Assembly: GCA_023653785.1 (NCBI GenBank)
Contig: JAMKCH010084960.1
Span: 17,501 to 81,500, forward strand
DNA length: 64,000 nucleotides
Origin: Ophioderma brevispina
Taxonomy: Eukaryota > Echinodermata > Ophiuroidea > Amphilepidida > Ophiodermatidae
Direction: 5' to 3'
Shown here in pieces: positions 34,122 through 45,188 of this stretch (its first letter is position 1; each line of letters opens with the position of its first letter). Made by a program: the position numbers and the translations under genes. The notes under the pieces were generated by a model that saw only the letters and a list, made by a program, of their open reading frames with translations, was not told where the DNA came from and did not search any database.

Positions 34122-34490
34122 TTAAAGGCTGGCTCAGAGATTTCCCAAGGAGGGCGCCCTCAATTTGAAAACAAATCGGGATTTTGCATATTTTGATTTT
34201 GCTTGTCTGTATACTAATCACTGTGCGAAATAGCTAAGCCAAAGCGAAGTCCTTCATATAGAAAATCACAACTTTGTCATAAATTTCCGGATCCGGATTT
34301 TTTGTTTTACACAGTATCCTATGGCACTGTTACTCATACATAAATGTTTACTGCATGAAAACAAATAATCTGATTCATCTCAGACTTTGGAATTGAGCAT
34401 TTTAGGTTACTATTTTTAGTTCCAGTTGACTATTTTTAATTATTACACCAAAATATTATATTTCAAAATCTCTGAGTAGTCAGACATTAC
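34122..34490. mobile_element. TTAA MITE, CTGACTCAGAG family, copy 3
   Basis: The left edge is TTTAAAGGCTGGCTCAGAG (TTAA at 34122). The right edge is AATCTCTGAGTAGTCAGACA followed by TTAC, so the right TTAA has mutated. The interior aligns with copies at 28143 and 29776 (GGCGCCCTCA; 'ctgcatgaaaacaaataatc'). Confidence 0.75.
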
Positions 34491-34748
34491 AACTCAAAAA
34501 TGTGAAACTTCATTCCAGTGTCAAAAATCTGCCATTTCAATCATCCTTAAATAGTGCACCAACGCCCCTCCATATGTATTGCTGACATGTGGATATATCT
34601 GTTAGCAAAGCTAATAAGGTTTTAAATAGTTGGAAAGCTATAAAATTACCTTATTTTGGTAAGGTAATAACTATAAAAACATTAGGCATTTCCCAAATAC
34701 CGTATAATGCAAGCTCACTGCATTTGTCAAATTACGACATTATAGAAG

Positions 34749-35155
34749 TTAAAGGTCCCAGGAAATGAGATGATAAACCTAGTCCAAATCTTTACGGGGC
34801 ATTCCATTCCAATAAACAGGGCCACAAAAAAGAATACACTACCAGTGACATCATTAGTGAAACATTGGGATAATTAGTCAGTGTCATGAATCGATTCACA
34901 GCACCATTCACCTGGATTTTTCTTTAAAATGCTTAAAAATGAAATTCTCATAAGGAGTAAAATGGCAATTTGAAAAGAATGAATCCGTGTCGTACGGACA
35001 GTAATGACGACAATGTCTTTATGCTCTCACAAGGTTGTTTTGCTTACAGGGTAGGTTAGGATACCTACATTTGTTGCAGACGTACACAACATCTGATTTT
35101 GATATTTTTTTCAATTTTGCTGATTTGGCAAACATTAATTGATAGTGTCCTTTAA
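34749..35155. mobile_element. TTAAAGGTCC-family element, rearranged copy
   Basis: TTAA at 34749 followed by AGGTCCCAGGAAATGAGATG. The first ~160 bases align with 43648-43800. The rest does not, and the right end TGTCCT|TTAA (35152-35155) differs. Flanking GAAG and CTTC make GAAGTTAA / TTAACTTC. It may be a hybrid of two elements. The 35040-35110 part resembles 40150-40215. Confidence 0.55.
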
Positions 35156-36123
35156 CTTCTTTCAAAAGTGAACACGTGGAAGAGAATTAAAAGTTAAAAT
35201 ACCAATTTTTACAAGAAAATTAAAAAAATCATTGTACTATTTGCAAAGTGAAATTAATAAACAATAATGATACTTGTGGTGAAGCTATAGCAACGTAATT
35301 TCATTGACGCGTTTTCATTGAAAATAGATTTTTAAGATTTGAGAGGATTGTAGAAAAAATTAAATTGTCGCTTCAATAGATTCAATCTACTAAATTAATT
35401 ATGTTAATTTCGGAAAAGGTGGAAAGAAAGGTCCAGACAACAAGACTTTAGCTGGCATGCAAACATTAAAACACCTTCTTTGTTATAAACCTTGGTAAAA
35501 GACTGGTATAGTAGATTCACCCATCGTGTCACCTCTAGTGCTTTTCCGAAGGTATGGGCATTGACTGAGGGGTATGTGCAGTAGATGGAATTAAAATACT
35601 CACTCATATCTATTCAACATGTAGTCTGAGATCAGGCGAAAAATCAATTCTATGCTCAATGAAAGCATTCAAGTCAACTTAAGCGCATTTACAGGCTACA
35701 CTAACCTTAAAACATTCTAATTGTATTTGTCTTTCAAGGTAATTCAATGTAACAAGTCGAGTTTAATGTACACTGACTTTTTGCCATCGCCACATCACTG
35801 CCTCCTCACAACTGTATCGACGCTGTCCAAAAATTTTCCTCGGTGACACGATGGGTTGAACCTACTATAAAGCGTAGATATAAGTGGTGAAAGTATTGCT
35901 AACACAATTGCTTTACAGACAGACATTATTTCTAATGAAAATTCACGTAAAACACTTTGCTTATACAAATTCAGTGCCACTTAATTCCTACTTTTTGTTT
36001 CATCATGGGTTTCTGGCACTTCGCATAAAAACTCAGTGATGCAGAATCAATGACTAGATGTTATTCCGAGCAAAGATATTTCTCACATAGGGCTCATTAG
36101 AGGTTTTGATCAATTGAATAGGC
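35156..36123. other. Flanks of the TA MITE, unannotated
   Basis: Outside 35507-35869 there is only AT-rich sequence with no recognisable gene or repeat. Confidence 0.4.
35507..35869. mobile_element. TA-flanked MITE, copy 2
   Basis: Termini TATAGTAGATTC.ACCCATCG and CGATGGGTTGAACCTACTATA match those of 20649-21099, as do subterminal stretches ('gggcattga.tgaggggtatgtgcagt', 'cgacgctgtccaaaa'). About 90 bases shorter than copy 1. Confidence 0.8.
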
Positions 36124-36657
36124 TTAAAGGGATTAGCAGCGATAAAATTGCGAAGAGAACGAAAAATGGGAAATGCTGTTATAAATGAGGGATCATGGTA
36201 TCACTTTCATATAACTGCTTTAAATGCAGACAAAAAATCGTGAAAAAATGAAGTATTTGAGGAAATATGTCATAAATATACCGTCTCCCGCAAATAGACA
36301 ATACATCGAAGGCGTCTCAAAATCTCAATAAACAGCTGATTGTGTTACACCATTAGCGAATAAAACAAAGATCAATAATGTCAGTGTTTGAGGTCAAACG
36401 TATTGATCATGGTGCACAATATCACGCTGAAAATCTGTGATATTCACCGGGAAGGCCTTTTTGCTCCAAGTCGGAATTTTGATTACGCACGTATAGAAAT
36501 TACAGAATCAGATAAAAAGTACGCCTTGTCTTTAATACACGGATTTCAAGCCACCACTTCAGGTTATGTTCGCATATCCATGCCATAACAAATAGTAAAT
36601 ATGAATTTTATGATGTTTCGATGTTTCGGATTAGCAAATCGCTGCTAATCCCTTTAA
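36124..36657. mobile_element. TTAA MITE, AGGGATTAGC family
   Basis: TTAA at 36124-36127 and 36654-36657. The 16-base terminal repeat AGGGATTAGCAGCGAT is perfect. 534 bases. The + strand frame inside (36388-36588) has no recognisable transposase feature. The clearest TTAA element in the window. Confidence 0.9.
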
Positions 36658-36956
36658 TGTCATTGATAAGGTAAATAATTGAAACTCAATCACGTTTTTT
36701 AAAATAGTTTTACAATTTTGCTTCCTAGTATCTTAATATTGCAAGTTCTGACAGGCTTGGTCTTTACTAGAGGAAGTACAAGCACGTTTCAAGATACAGG
36801 TCAGGGGTGTCATACTTTTCTTTTTTACCAAAGTCTGACATGCATTGCCGACTAACGTCAAGAGTCTTTCAACATTTTACAATGCCAAAGTGCAGGGTAC
36901 TGAGACCATCTTTACACTGTAGAGGAGGAGCACGGACCCAGGTCAAACGTCATCGT

Positions 36957-37850
36957 TTACCCCTCACTACAGAAAAGGTTTTGACACCTTTGGTAGTTAG
37001 TATGCACCCTCTACATCAATGCTAGGTAAGTAGTACTCTCAAATTGTGGTATCACTTTTTCAACAGTGGCCAATTTAAGTTTACACAGGAGTCAATTTTT
37101 AAACTGCTCCAATCATGTTGAAATGTATGCTACATTGTCCGTCTAGTCATAAGGATTCCAAAAATGTATAGTTTGTACCATCTATGAGTATGACCATTGG
37201 TGTGGGAGTTATAGGGTAAAAATGGCTAAAATGGAAAAAAAAGGTCAATTTCTATTTGTACAGGGTCAAAATCAGAAGTTGCTCCAATTTTGGTAAAAAA
37301 TGAAAGAAGTTGTTTATCTAGCTTAATGTGTAAAAATAAGGAATAGTTTGTACCATCTGCAATGCATAGTTACCATGTTATGCGACAAAATAGGTCATAG
37401 GGCAACATAATCCAATTGGTGTTGTACCTTCTTTGACCCTTATCTCCGTAAGTAAGCATTTAACATAATCAAAACTATACCTTTTAGGAGTCCTCTTGCC
37501 TCAGGCAATAATTTGCAAGTATTTAAAATATGATCAGATTAACTTTTAATGTTGACCCCTGTACAACTTGAGATTGACCTTTTTTGACCATTTTTGTCAT
37601 TACCCTATAACTCCAAAACCAATGGTTGTATGTGGTACAAACTATACATTTTTGGCATCCTTATGATTAGATGGACAATATGGCATACATTTCAAACCAG
37701 GATTGTGGCATTTTAAAAATTTGACCCCTGTGTAAACTTCTAAATGCCCCTATGAAAAAGTGATACCCAATCTGAGACTTCTACCTACCTAGCATTAATG
37801 TAGAGCCGGTCTATACTAACTGTTTAACCTTTTCTGTAGTGGGGGGTAAA
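36957..37850. mobile_element. Foldback element, about 440-base arms
   Basis: The ends pair TTTACCCCTCACTACAGAAA with TTTCTGTAGTGGGGGGTAAA. Inner pairing includes 'ctacatcaatgctaggtaag', 'gtatcactttttca', 'atgtatagtttgtacca' and 'agttatagggtaa', to a centre near 37400. No coding capacity; a frame at 36807-37025 runs into one arm by chance. Confidence 0.8.
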
Positions 37851-37874
37851 TCAGATCGACGGTAAATAAGGCCA

Positions 37875-37895
37875 CCCCCCCCCCCCCCCCCCCCC
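37875..37895. repeat. Poly-C, 21 bases
   Basis: Uninterrupted C run just right of the foldback. Its length is uncertain by nature. Confidence 0.95.
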
Positions 37896-38439
37896 TATGA
37901 TATTCTGCTCCTGCTCTTACTGTAACGCTGTATGGTAGCTTCTATGCTATGGCGTTGGTTCCAATGCCCGCTTGGACGGCTTTATAATCTTGACTAGATG
38001 TCTTAGGCTGGGGATTGGGCAGACTACGCTGTTTTGAAAGCTTTTCGGCAGCGCTTTTGCGTGTACCTGTAGTGGGGTCTACGAGTTATCCGAAAGATCG
38101 CTATTTCCGAGGGTTCATTTGTCCGAAAATTCGTTACTCCAAAAGGGTTGGTGAGGATTACTATAGTAATGAAAATTGAGAGTTTAAAAGAAATGTAGAT
38201 GAGATTCGAGGCCCAGACACCACGTCTATCATGGAGGCAGCTTCCTAACTACACGACAAGCCCCCAAGAGATTGTGTAGTCAGATTGTAATTCTAATCCT
38301 GATAAATAATTACGGGATAAATCGATACTGCTATTATACCACGCCGCCAATCAATAAAATGAGAGCTCGGCTATCGAAACGGTTGTCACAACCTATGTTC
38401 CAGGAGCATAAGTGGTGGTCAAAATCTGGACGCCTGCTA

Positions 38440-38660
38440 ATCATTGCATCCTCAAGTCAACACAAAACCCCTATTTAGCCTACAACAAAACACACACAAT
38501 GTCACTACCTGAATCCTGGTTAAATTGCGCACAAAAGCCAACATGTTACTTTCTTGTTACATCTAGGGGCAATTTCCCTCCTAAAAACAAAGCAGGGGGT
38601 CTACTCTGTGATATTTTGTTTTCAAAAGGCATTTAAATGACAGTTAAGGCCACGTTAGGA
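38440..38660 (-). repeat. Repeat copy with empty TTAA site
   Basis: Aligns with the part of blocks C and D that flanks the CTGACTCAGAG MITE: 'taatcattgca.cctca', 'aacacaaa.cccct', 'cacacacaat', then TTAA (38520-38523), then GCGCACAAAAGCCAACATG and 'aatttccc..ctaa...aagcaggg.gtc.ctc.gtgat'. Where C and D carry about 350 bases of MITE between two TTAA copies, this locus has one TTAA. Confidence 0.7.
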
Positions 38661-39482
38661 CGATAAACAGAATAAGCGCACACATATTGTGTCAATGCAT
38701 AGTAATCACGAATAAGACGCCGCCTAAAAGACGAGTTGGAAATGAATGCTCCTGGAGTATGATTTCGGGTCGGAATCTCATATTGACGTAAGGCACACAC
38801 AACATGCACCAATAATAGTTCTGGACAGTAAGAAGCACTTCGGCCATTGTCTTTACCGGTAATTTTACCAATTGGGCCAAATTGGTCGATTGGAATAAAC
38901 TTATGTTATCAAGCGAACGGAAATCTAATTATATCTAAATCATATTTCTGCGTTGTCCGCTTATATCCGTAATAACGATATGAAAAGATAAAGTTTTGTT
39001 CATAATACTTTGAGAAAAAAAAATATTACTTAAAATCTAGTGACTATAATTGTCTGATTCTGGTCGGATTTTCGCTGTTGGGAAATGGCGGTTTGGTTAC
39101 AAGAGGTATACTTGTCATGCAAAAAATTAGTTCTTGAATATAAGTTTTTCCGCTAAGGTCATGAAGGGGGTCATTTTGAAAAACGATCGATGGACGATGT
39201 GCAGTCGCCTTTGAAGTTATGGTTGTGTCCATTCGTTAAAGGTTTTGGGGGCGATAAAGGGAAATTGGGTAAGTGTCTAAAAAGTGACTTGACTTATATT
39301 AAAAAAAAATCGGTTCAACTTCCTTATTTAACACCTGCCTGCTGAAGATTGGCCAGCCTTTGGTTATGTAGGTTGTTCAAAAATAAGCAGAATAAGTCAT
39401 TTCATTCAGGAAAATCAATGGATTGAGGCCAACATTTGGCATGGGCTGCACCTTAGGAGAGTGTGGAGTGCCCAAATATCGG

Positions 39483-39580
39483 GTACCACGCATTTCAATA
39501 CGGAAGAAAAAAACCCCAAACTCGTTCTAATCTAACCTCGTCTCATGGCCAAATTCATTCCCATTGAAAATGCGTGGTAC
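39483..39580. repeat. Short hairpin, 16-base arms
   Basis: GTACCACGCATTTCAA at the left pairs with TTGAAAATGCGTGGTAC at the right, with one bulge. About 98 bases, non-coding. Possibly a tiny MITE. Confidence 0.6.
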
Positions 39581-40540
39581 ATTCATAAGATAAAATGATA
39601 AATTCCGTTCTTTTCAGTCGATTAAAGCGAAAGTGATGTCGGTAATGTTTGGACTATACGATATATTAGCTTAAGCCAAGCGACCGTGGTGAGACAGAGA
39701 GGCCAAACTAGATGCTTTACGTTTACCGCTGGGCCTATATCATGCATGCATGCTAAAGATTAGACAGGCAAGTTGTGTCTTTTGTATTAATTTTTCTGAT
39801 TTTAGGTTAAAAGGGGAATTGGTTCTAATTCAATTTGCTGCATAAGATATGCTTTAAAATAACAACTTACCCCTCAGATACTATCAGGGTTCTTCGAAAG
39901 AGTCAAAATATTTGAATTTTGCCCAGAGACAGATAGCTTAAAAGTGAAGGATATGTACGTAGAACCTCAAAATATTATTTTCCCAACTGAAGAATGACAA
40001 GAAAAGGAAGAAACGGCCAGTGTTCAAAGATATGGTTCTCCATTCGGTTACGTGTTGTGGTAAGTGTCCGTGCGGACAGTTAATGAATAATGTTTTTGTT
40101 AAAATATATCCGATTTTGTCCTTATAGGTTTCTTCTGGCTTTATCATTGCAGGATATGTTTAGGGTACCTGTACTTGTTACATACATGCAAAAATCTGAT
40201 TTTTGATAATTTCTCGAATTTGTTTTGCAAATCACTGATTTAATCTTGACTGTCAGATCCTCTGAATAATTTCACAAAACATTCAAAATTTAATGTCAAC
40301 AGATTGCTCTCTTTATCCCAATACGAGCTTCCACATTAAGGATGTGTCGCATTGCATTGTCCAGTCAGAAGCTGTAATTTGTTCCACTGCCTCATTCAAT
40401 GATTTCTTACTGCATGTGTATTGTTCGTTAGAAAGGGTAACATTCAGTTGGGCCATGCATGTCAGTACTCAGGGTTAAAGTGCCAGTGGTAGGAAGGCAA
40501 ACCATACAATTTCATAGCCGTACTTTTAGCCAATTCATAA

Positions 40541-40577
40541 ATACTCCCAGCCAAAAAAATCCGAACGATATAAAATT
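40541..40577. repeat. Left half of a 37-base inverted repeat
   Basis: ATACTCCCAGCCAAAAAAAT and onward pairs with 42850-42890 (reverse complement ATACTCCCCGCCTAAAAAAT). It brackets the two Helitron-like units. Confidence 0.65.
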
Positions 40578-40749
40578 AAACGTGCTCAAACTTGCTTTCA
40601 ATGAACGCGGCCAAGCCAGTGGAATAAAAATCCTCAAACTTAAAACTGTTTTTTATTTTTGTTTTCAGGCTTCGTTATCAATGCATACGGACACAGTCAA
40701 ATAAGCAAACACATTACGAGAACAACGCTCCTGGCATTTATTATTTACT

Positions 40750-41870
40750 ATTAATTTGGCTAATGTGTATGTATGGATGTAGTTTGCCCGCAAAAGGCTC
40801 CGTCAGATTACCAATTGCGCCAAATTCACGTGGAGGGTGCGTGAGGTTACCGGACGGGTTAGCGCAAATATTTGGACGAATCCGTTCAGAAATGACTGAA
40901 AAATCAACGGAAAATGTGTCGGTTGGGTTCACATGAAAATTGCCATTGTTGTACGCTTACTAAGCGGCGCGTATGCGTGGTGCGTTGCGACGGGTGGTTA
41001 CGCGTGGCAACCATTGGTTTGTACGAGTTACTAGCGGAGCGTATGCATGGAGCTTTGCGACGGGTGGTACGCGTGCCAACGGGCGTTACGCGTAAGACGA
41101 TAGATCGGTACGCAAATAACTTAACAGGTCTTATAGTGCAAACGATGTTGGGAAAGAAAGATTAATGTTAGTTCGCCGTGATGTTAGTACTGGATTTTGG
41201 ATACTATATACGGGTTACCCCACGCCCCCAGTGTTTTTTGAAGAAGAAAAAAAAAAATATACGACCAATTCCGGGGTGAAATATGACGTGTTAATATTTA
41301 TTTATAACATAGGAAATATAGGGCCTAAGCTACAGATATGCTGCAAACTACGATGAAGAAAAAATACGACTACGGGGGATTGTTGTGACGGGGGGGGTCA
41401 TCTACATGGCGAGAAATTTATATGGGAGTTTGAGGAGTTATGAGAAAAATATGGCAAAACGGGCAACTACAGCTTGCCCCCCGGGGAGTAGGCCTACTTT
41501 TGATTAAAAAAAGTACACGGAAACCTAGACGGGATTAAATATGGAAGTTGTATTATTTAAAAAAAAATACGAGTAAAAAAATTAAAAATATATCCGAAGT
41601 ATACGGGAGTAAATATTCAGTTGACGTTTCCTTTAGACATCGGTAACTATAGGAAGCTATAGGATATGATAGGGACGGGAGACTTGAGGTATTATAAGGT
41701 TAAAAATACAAAAATTTGCGACTCGGGGAGTCCTAAAGTTCAGGGATACGTGTTTGGTGCAGTCTCGCATGCATAGTGTGTCAATTCTTCAGGATCGCTT
41801 CAGTTTCCAGTGATCGCTCCCGTTCACTACAACTAGCGGGCGCCCGCGCGAAGCGCGGGCCTCCCGCTAG
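40750..41870 (+). mobile_element. Non-autonomous Helitron-like unit 1
   Basis: The unit ends in CTAG followed by T (41867-41871), just after a strong hairpin, CCCGCGCGAAGCGCGGG (41843-41859). A 3' hairpin a few bases before a CTRR end, with T beyond, is the signature of Helitrons. ACTAGCGGG (41832) and CCCGCTAGT (41863) form an outer stem around it. The 5' end is taken from where similarity to unit 2 starts. No Rep/helicase sequence; open frames at 40914-41356 are unrecognised. Confidence 0.6.
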
Positions 41871-42812
41871 TCTTACTTAATTGGCTAAGGTTGTAGGTAT
41901 GTATGTAGTTTGCCCCGCAAAAGACTCCCTCAGTTTCGATCCATATTGCGCCAAATCCACTTGAAGTGTTTGCGTGAGGCTACCGGACGGGTTTTTTGTT
42001 AGCGCATATAATTTGGACGAAATCCGTTCAAAAATGGACGAAAAATCACCGGAAAGTTGCTCGGTTTTTGCTATGATAAATTACCAGTTGTTTGTACGAC
42101 TTACTAAGCGGCGCGTATGCGTACTTCGCTTTGATTGTCGATGTATGGATTACTATACGGGTTAACCTACGCCCACAGGGTTTTGAAAAAAAAAATATTA
42201 CGAAAATTACGCGGGTGAAAATTGACGGGTAATATTTAGAAAAAATAGGAAAACTCTATAGGCACTAGCCTAAAGGGAATGCTTGCAAATCGATGAATAA
42301 AAAATAGGACTACGGGATGTTGTGACGGGGGGGGGGATCTAACATGGGCGAGAAGAACTTTTTGGGAGGTGAGTTTGAGGGTTATGAGAAAAATATGTGG
42401 AAAACGGGCACCACTGCAGATTGCCCCACGGGGAATAGGGCCTACCTTTGATAAAAAAAAAAGTTACACGGCAACCTATGTACGGGATTAAATACTGACG
42501 TTTCTTATTTAAAAAAATACGAGAAAAAACTAAATAACCGAAGTTATATACGGGATTAAATCAGTTGACGTTTCCTTAGCAATCGGTTAACTATATGAAC
42601 TATAGGATATGATAGGTACGGGAATTTGAGGTATTTAAAATTGTTAAACGACAAAATTTGCACTACGGGGAGTCCTAAAGTTCGGGATGACGTGTTGGGT
42701 GCAGTCTCGCCATGCATTATGTGTCACTTCTTCAGTTGAATCGCTTGTTTCATTGATCGCTCCGTTCACTCAAACTAAGCGGGAAAGCCCGCGCAAAGCG
42801 CGGCTCCGCTAG
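41871..42812 (+). mobile_element. Non-autonomous Helitron-like unit 2
   Basis: Starts with TC directly after the CTAG of unit 1 and aligns with unit 1 throughout: 'gtatgtagtttgcccgcaaaag', 'gaggctaccggacggg', 'acttactaagcggcgcgtatgcg', 'gattgttgtgacgggggg', 'ggagtcctaaagttc.ggg'. It ends with a GCCCGCGCAAAGCGCGG hairpin and CTAG|T at 42809-42813. Head-to-tail adjacency fits rolling-circle read-through, or an assembly duplication. Confidence 0.6.
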
Positions 42813-42849
42813 TTATTATAATTTCCACTACATACTTGTTAATACAGTA

Positions 42850-42890
42850 ATTTATATCGTTCGGATTTTTTAGGCGGGGAGTATATTTGC
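42850..42890. repeat. Right half of the inverted repeat at 40541
   Basis: TTTATATCGTTCGGATTTTT followed by TAGGCGGGGAGTAT is the reverse complement of 40541-40577 with a few changes. The pair may be the termini of an element into which the Helitrons inserted. Confidence 0.65.
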
Positions 42891-43079
42891 GCTCGTGATT
42901 TATTTTGCTTGATGACGTTGTAGAGCTCTTTTTTCAGGGAGTTTCCGTAACCTGACCCATCTGACACACCTTTTTTATGAAACATTTATGAATTCGGAAA
43001 CCCTTCACGGAAGCACAGGTTTATTCCGTTAAGGTCGGGTCCCCTTTTTTCATATACTTATTGGCAAATGCGATATTCC

Positions 43080-43231
43080 GGTGTGGCAGGAGATATAGTC
43101 CTCCGGACTCACAGTCCGAGAACAATGGTGAACAATAGGGCAATCGATTCAGTTGACTCTTTAAGCAACATTAGTTTCACGCTTTATTCCGTTGTCGTCT
43201 ATGGAGTCAGGACTATGAATCCTGCCGCACC
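43080..43231. mobile_element. Short inverted-repeat element
   Basis: The left end GGTGTGGCAGGAGATATAGT, continuing CCTCCGGACTC, pairs with the right end GAGTCAGGACTATGAATCCTGCCGCACC. 152 bases. The frames across it are chance. Confidence 0.6.
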
Positions 43232-43502
43232 ATATCTCCTTTCACGCCGGCTTTCAACCATTCTTGCATTTCTGTTTTTTGCTATTGGATGTCGGAAGCC
43301 TTTGACGCTATGATAGCTTGAATTATGATAATGGACTCTTTGGGTATGTTTGGAAATAACTGTGTTTCCACCCATTCTTGGAAATGCAACTTCAACTTGC
43401 AATCACGTTTAATGCTGTCACAATCATTATAATAGATTGTTTTCAAATTACAAGCAGTTAGAACGAATCAATACACCAATTCCATGCAGTTAGAATTATC
43501 AT

Positions 43503-43984
43503 CAGTGGCGGATTTAAGAGTCAGCAGTGTCAGCAGCTGCTGACAGTGCCCCCCTAAAATATTGCTCTCAGGGCCCCCCTCGGACACACCTCAGTCGCAC
43601 TAAAGTGCGATATTGCGTTGCTTCTTGACGCTAAAGGGGCCCCACCGTAAAGGTCCTAGGAAATGAGATGATAAACCTAGTCCAAATCTTTACGGGGCAT
43701 TCCATTCCAATAAACAGGGCCTCAACAAAGAATACACTACCAGTGACATCATTAGTGAAACTATTGATTTTCAGTCAGTGCCATGAATAGATTCACACCA
43801 GTCACCTGGAATTTTCTATTACTCTCTGAAAAATCAATAGTCACTAATGATGTCATCACCAACCCAAATATTGAATTCTTTCTCGCCCCTCCTTGCAGAC
43901 TTGACACAAATCACATCAATTCTATTTGCATTTCCTGGGACCTTTAAGCTGCTGACAGGGCCCTTTTCCTTAAATCCACCACTG
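43503..43984. mobile_element. hAT MITE carrying a nested MITE
   Basis: The ends CAGTGGCGGATTTAAG / CTTAAATCCACCACTG are typical hAT termini. The flanks ATTATCAT (43495-43502) and GTTATCAT (43985-43992) are an 8-bp target duplication with one change. Subterminal GCAGCTGCTGACAGTGCCCC and GCTGCTGACAGGGCCC pair as well. The middle is occupied by 43648-43946. Confidence 0.85.
43648..43946. mobile_element. TTAAAGGTCC-family MITE inside the hAT MITE
   Basis: Termini are TAAAGGTCCTAGGAAATG and CATTTCCTGGGACCTTTAA. The left TTAA has become GTAA. The interior matches 34749-34905 and the complete copy at 50577-50887 (inverted). Confidence 0.85.
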
Positions 43985-43992
43985 GTTATCAT

Positions 43993-44775
43993 GTGGTTAC
44001 AGATGCACCCAATTAACGAGGCAATCCTGCCAAATATCTGCTCCTCGATTTTAGTTAGCTAGGAGAGCTTATAAAGATACTATTTCCGTGGCTGGTTTTT
44101 CATGTTTCTTTAAAGCTCATATCTGGCAGAGATATTCAAAGTTTCATTTTTTAGCTAATAAGTGCAATATCTGGCGGCGCAGTGCTGGCTCACATTTTTA
44201 AGGTGTTTGCAAGGAAAAAACGAAGTCTTTACAAATTTTGCGAGAAGTGCATAAGCAAATATTGTAAAATAATTTGCTTTTATGTTTGCTACACTTCAGA
44301 GTTCAAACGGACGAAATACATGTATATTTTGGTGTCCCGCGGTGTAGACGATAGGACATTAATTACCAACGGGTACAAAATCAGAATAACAATAATTGTT
44401 AGGTTCAGTTTATTATGAAAGACACTTTAAAAAATGAAGTTCCGCAATTGTCTGTTAAAACCAATAAAGGCAAGAATTCCAAGCAGTTAGGATTTCTTTA
44501 ATCGTGAAATATGGATCGCGCGATTTAGTGTATTTATTAGCCCTTTTATTTTGGGGGTTGGCAATTGACATAGGTAGCTAACGCTGGATTGGAGAAAATT
44601 ATTTAGTATGACAAACGTGTCTGGCTTGCAGGAGAAAAATCTGTCAGGTGGGTCGTCGGATATCTTGCAGTTTTACAAATATAGAACAAAGCAATACACT
44701 ATAGTCAGTCGACAGTTTCCAGTACACGGCCAATTTCTTCATTGTGTTTACTAGACAGCTACCACCGGAGTAGAC
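43993..44775. other. Unannotated stretch
   Basis: No gene recognised. AAGCAGTTAG words recur at 43453, near 43486 (GCAGTTAGAA) and at 44480, on both sides of the hAT MITE, probably a small older repeat. Confidence 0.4.
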
Positions 44776-45036
44776 ATGGATTACCTACCCACTAGACGTA
44801 CACTCGCCCGGCCCGGATTCCGTGTATTTTTGTCGCTAGAGATACACACCGCGGCTGTCTGCAACCGTCGGTGGAGTAGCGCTGGTTTACCCGGCTTCTT
44901 CTCAGTCGCGCCGGTATTTTCCATCGGCCAATTTTGTTTTTTAGATATTTTTGGATATATTTGCATTTTTTTATTACAAAGTGGCGGGAACACAAGGAGG
45001 GTTTTTGATGATGCCCGATTTGACTTTCGTAAATAG
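44776..45036 (+). CDS. Unrecognised GC-richer open frame
   Basis: 86 codons in a locally GC-richer patch that is open on both strands (minus 44781-44993 too). This suggests composition more than coding. The end of the + frame is hydrophobic (IFGYICIFLLQ). No domain is recognised and no splice support is clear. Confidence 0.15.
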   Translation: MDYLPTRRTLARPGFRVFLSLEIHTAAVCNRRWSSAGLPGFFSVAPVFSIGQFCFLDIFGYICIFLLQSGGNTRRVFDDARFDFRK

Positions 45037-45188
45037 TTTTCCTAAAAAACGTTAAAAAACGCTAAAAAACGGAGCCCAAGTTTATAGCGCCCCCCCTCAT
45101 TTCATGAATTTTCATCCACTCTCAAAATGATGTCGTAGTAATCGCAGAGTAGCTACGTGTTAGCTGTGTACTACTCCGGACTGTCTAC

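Larger units (their letters stand above)
37896..40540. other. Mostly unannotated stretch
   Basis: Apart from the empty-site repeat (38440-38660) and the hairpin (39483-39580), no gene or element is recognised. 40150-40215 resembles 35040-35110, a small dispersed repeat. Confidence 0.4.

Noticed and set aside
41843..41859. GC-rich hairpin as a bacterial-type terminator
   Set aside because: The context is eukaryotic, there is no T-run, and it fits a Helitron 3' end better.
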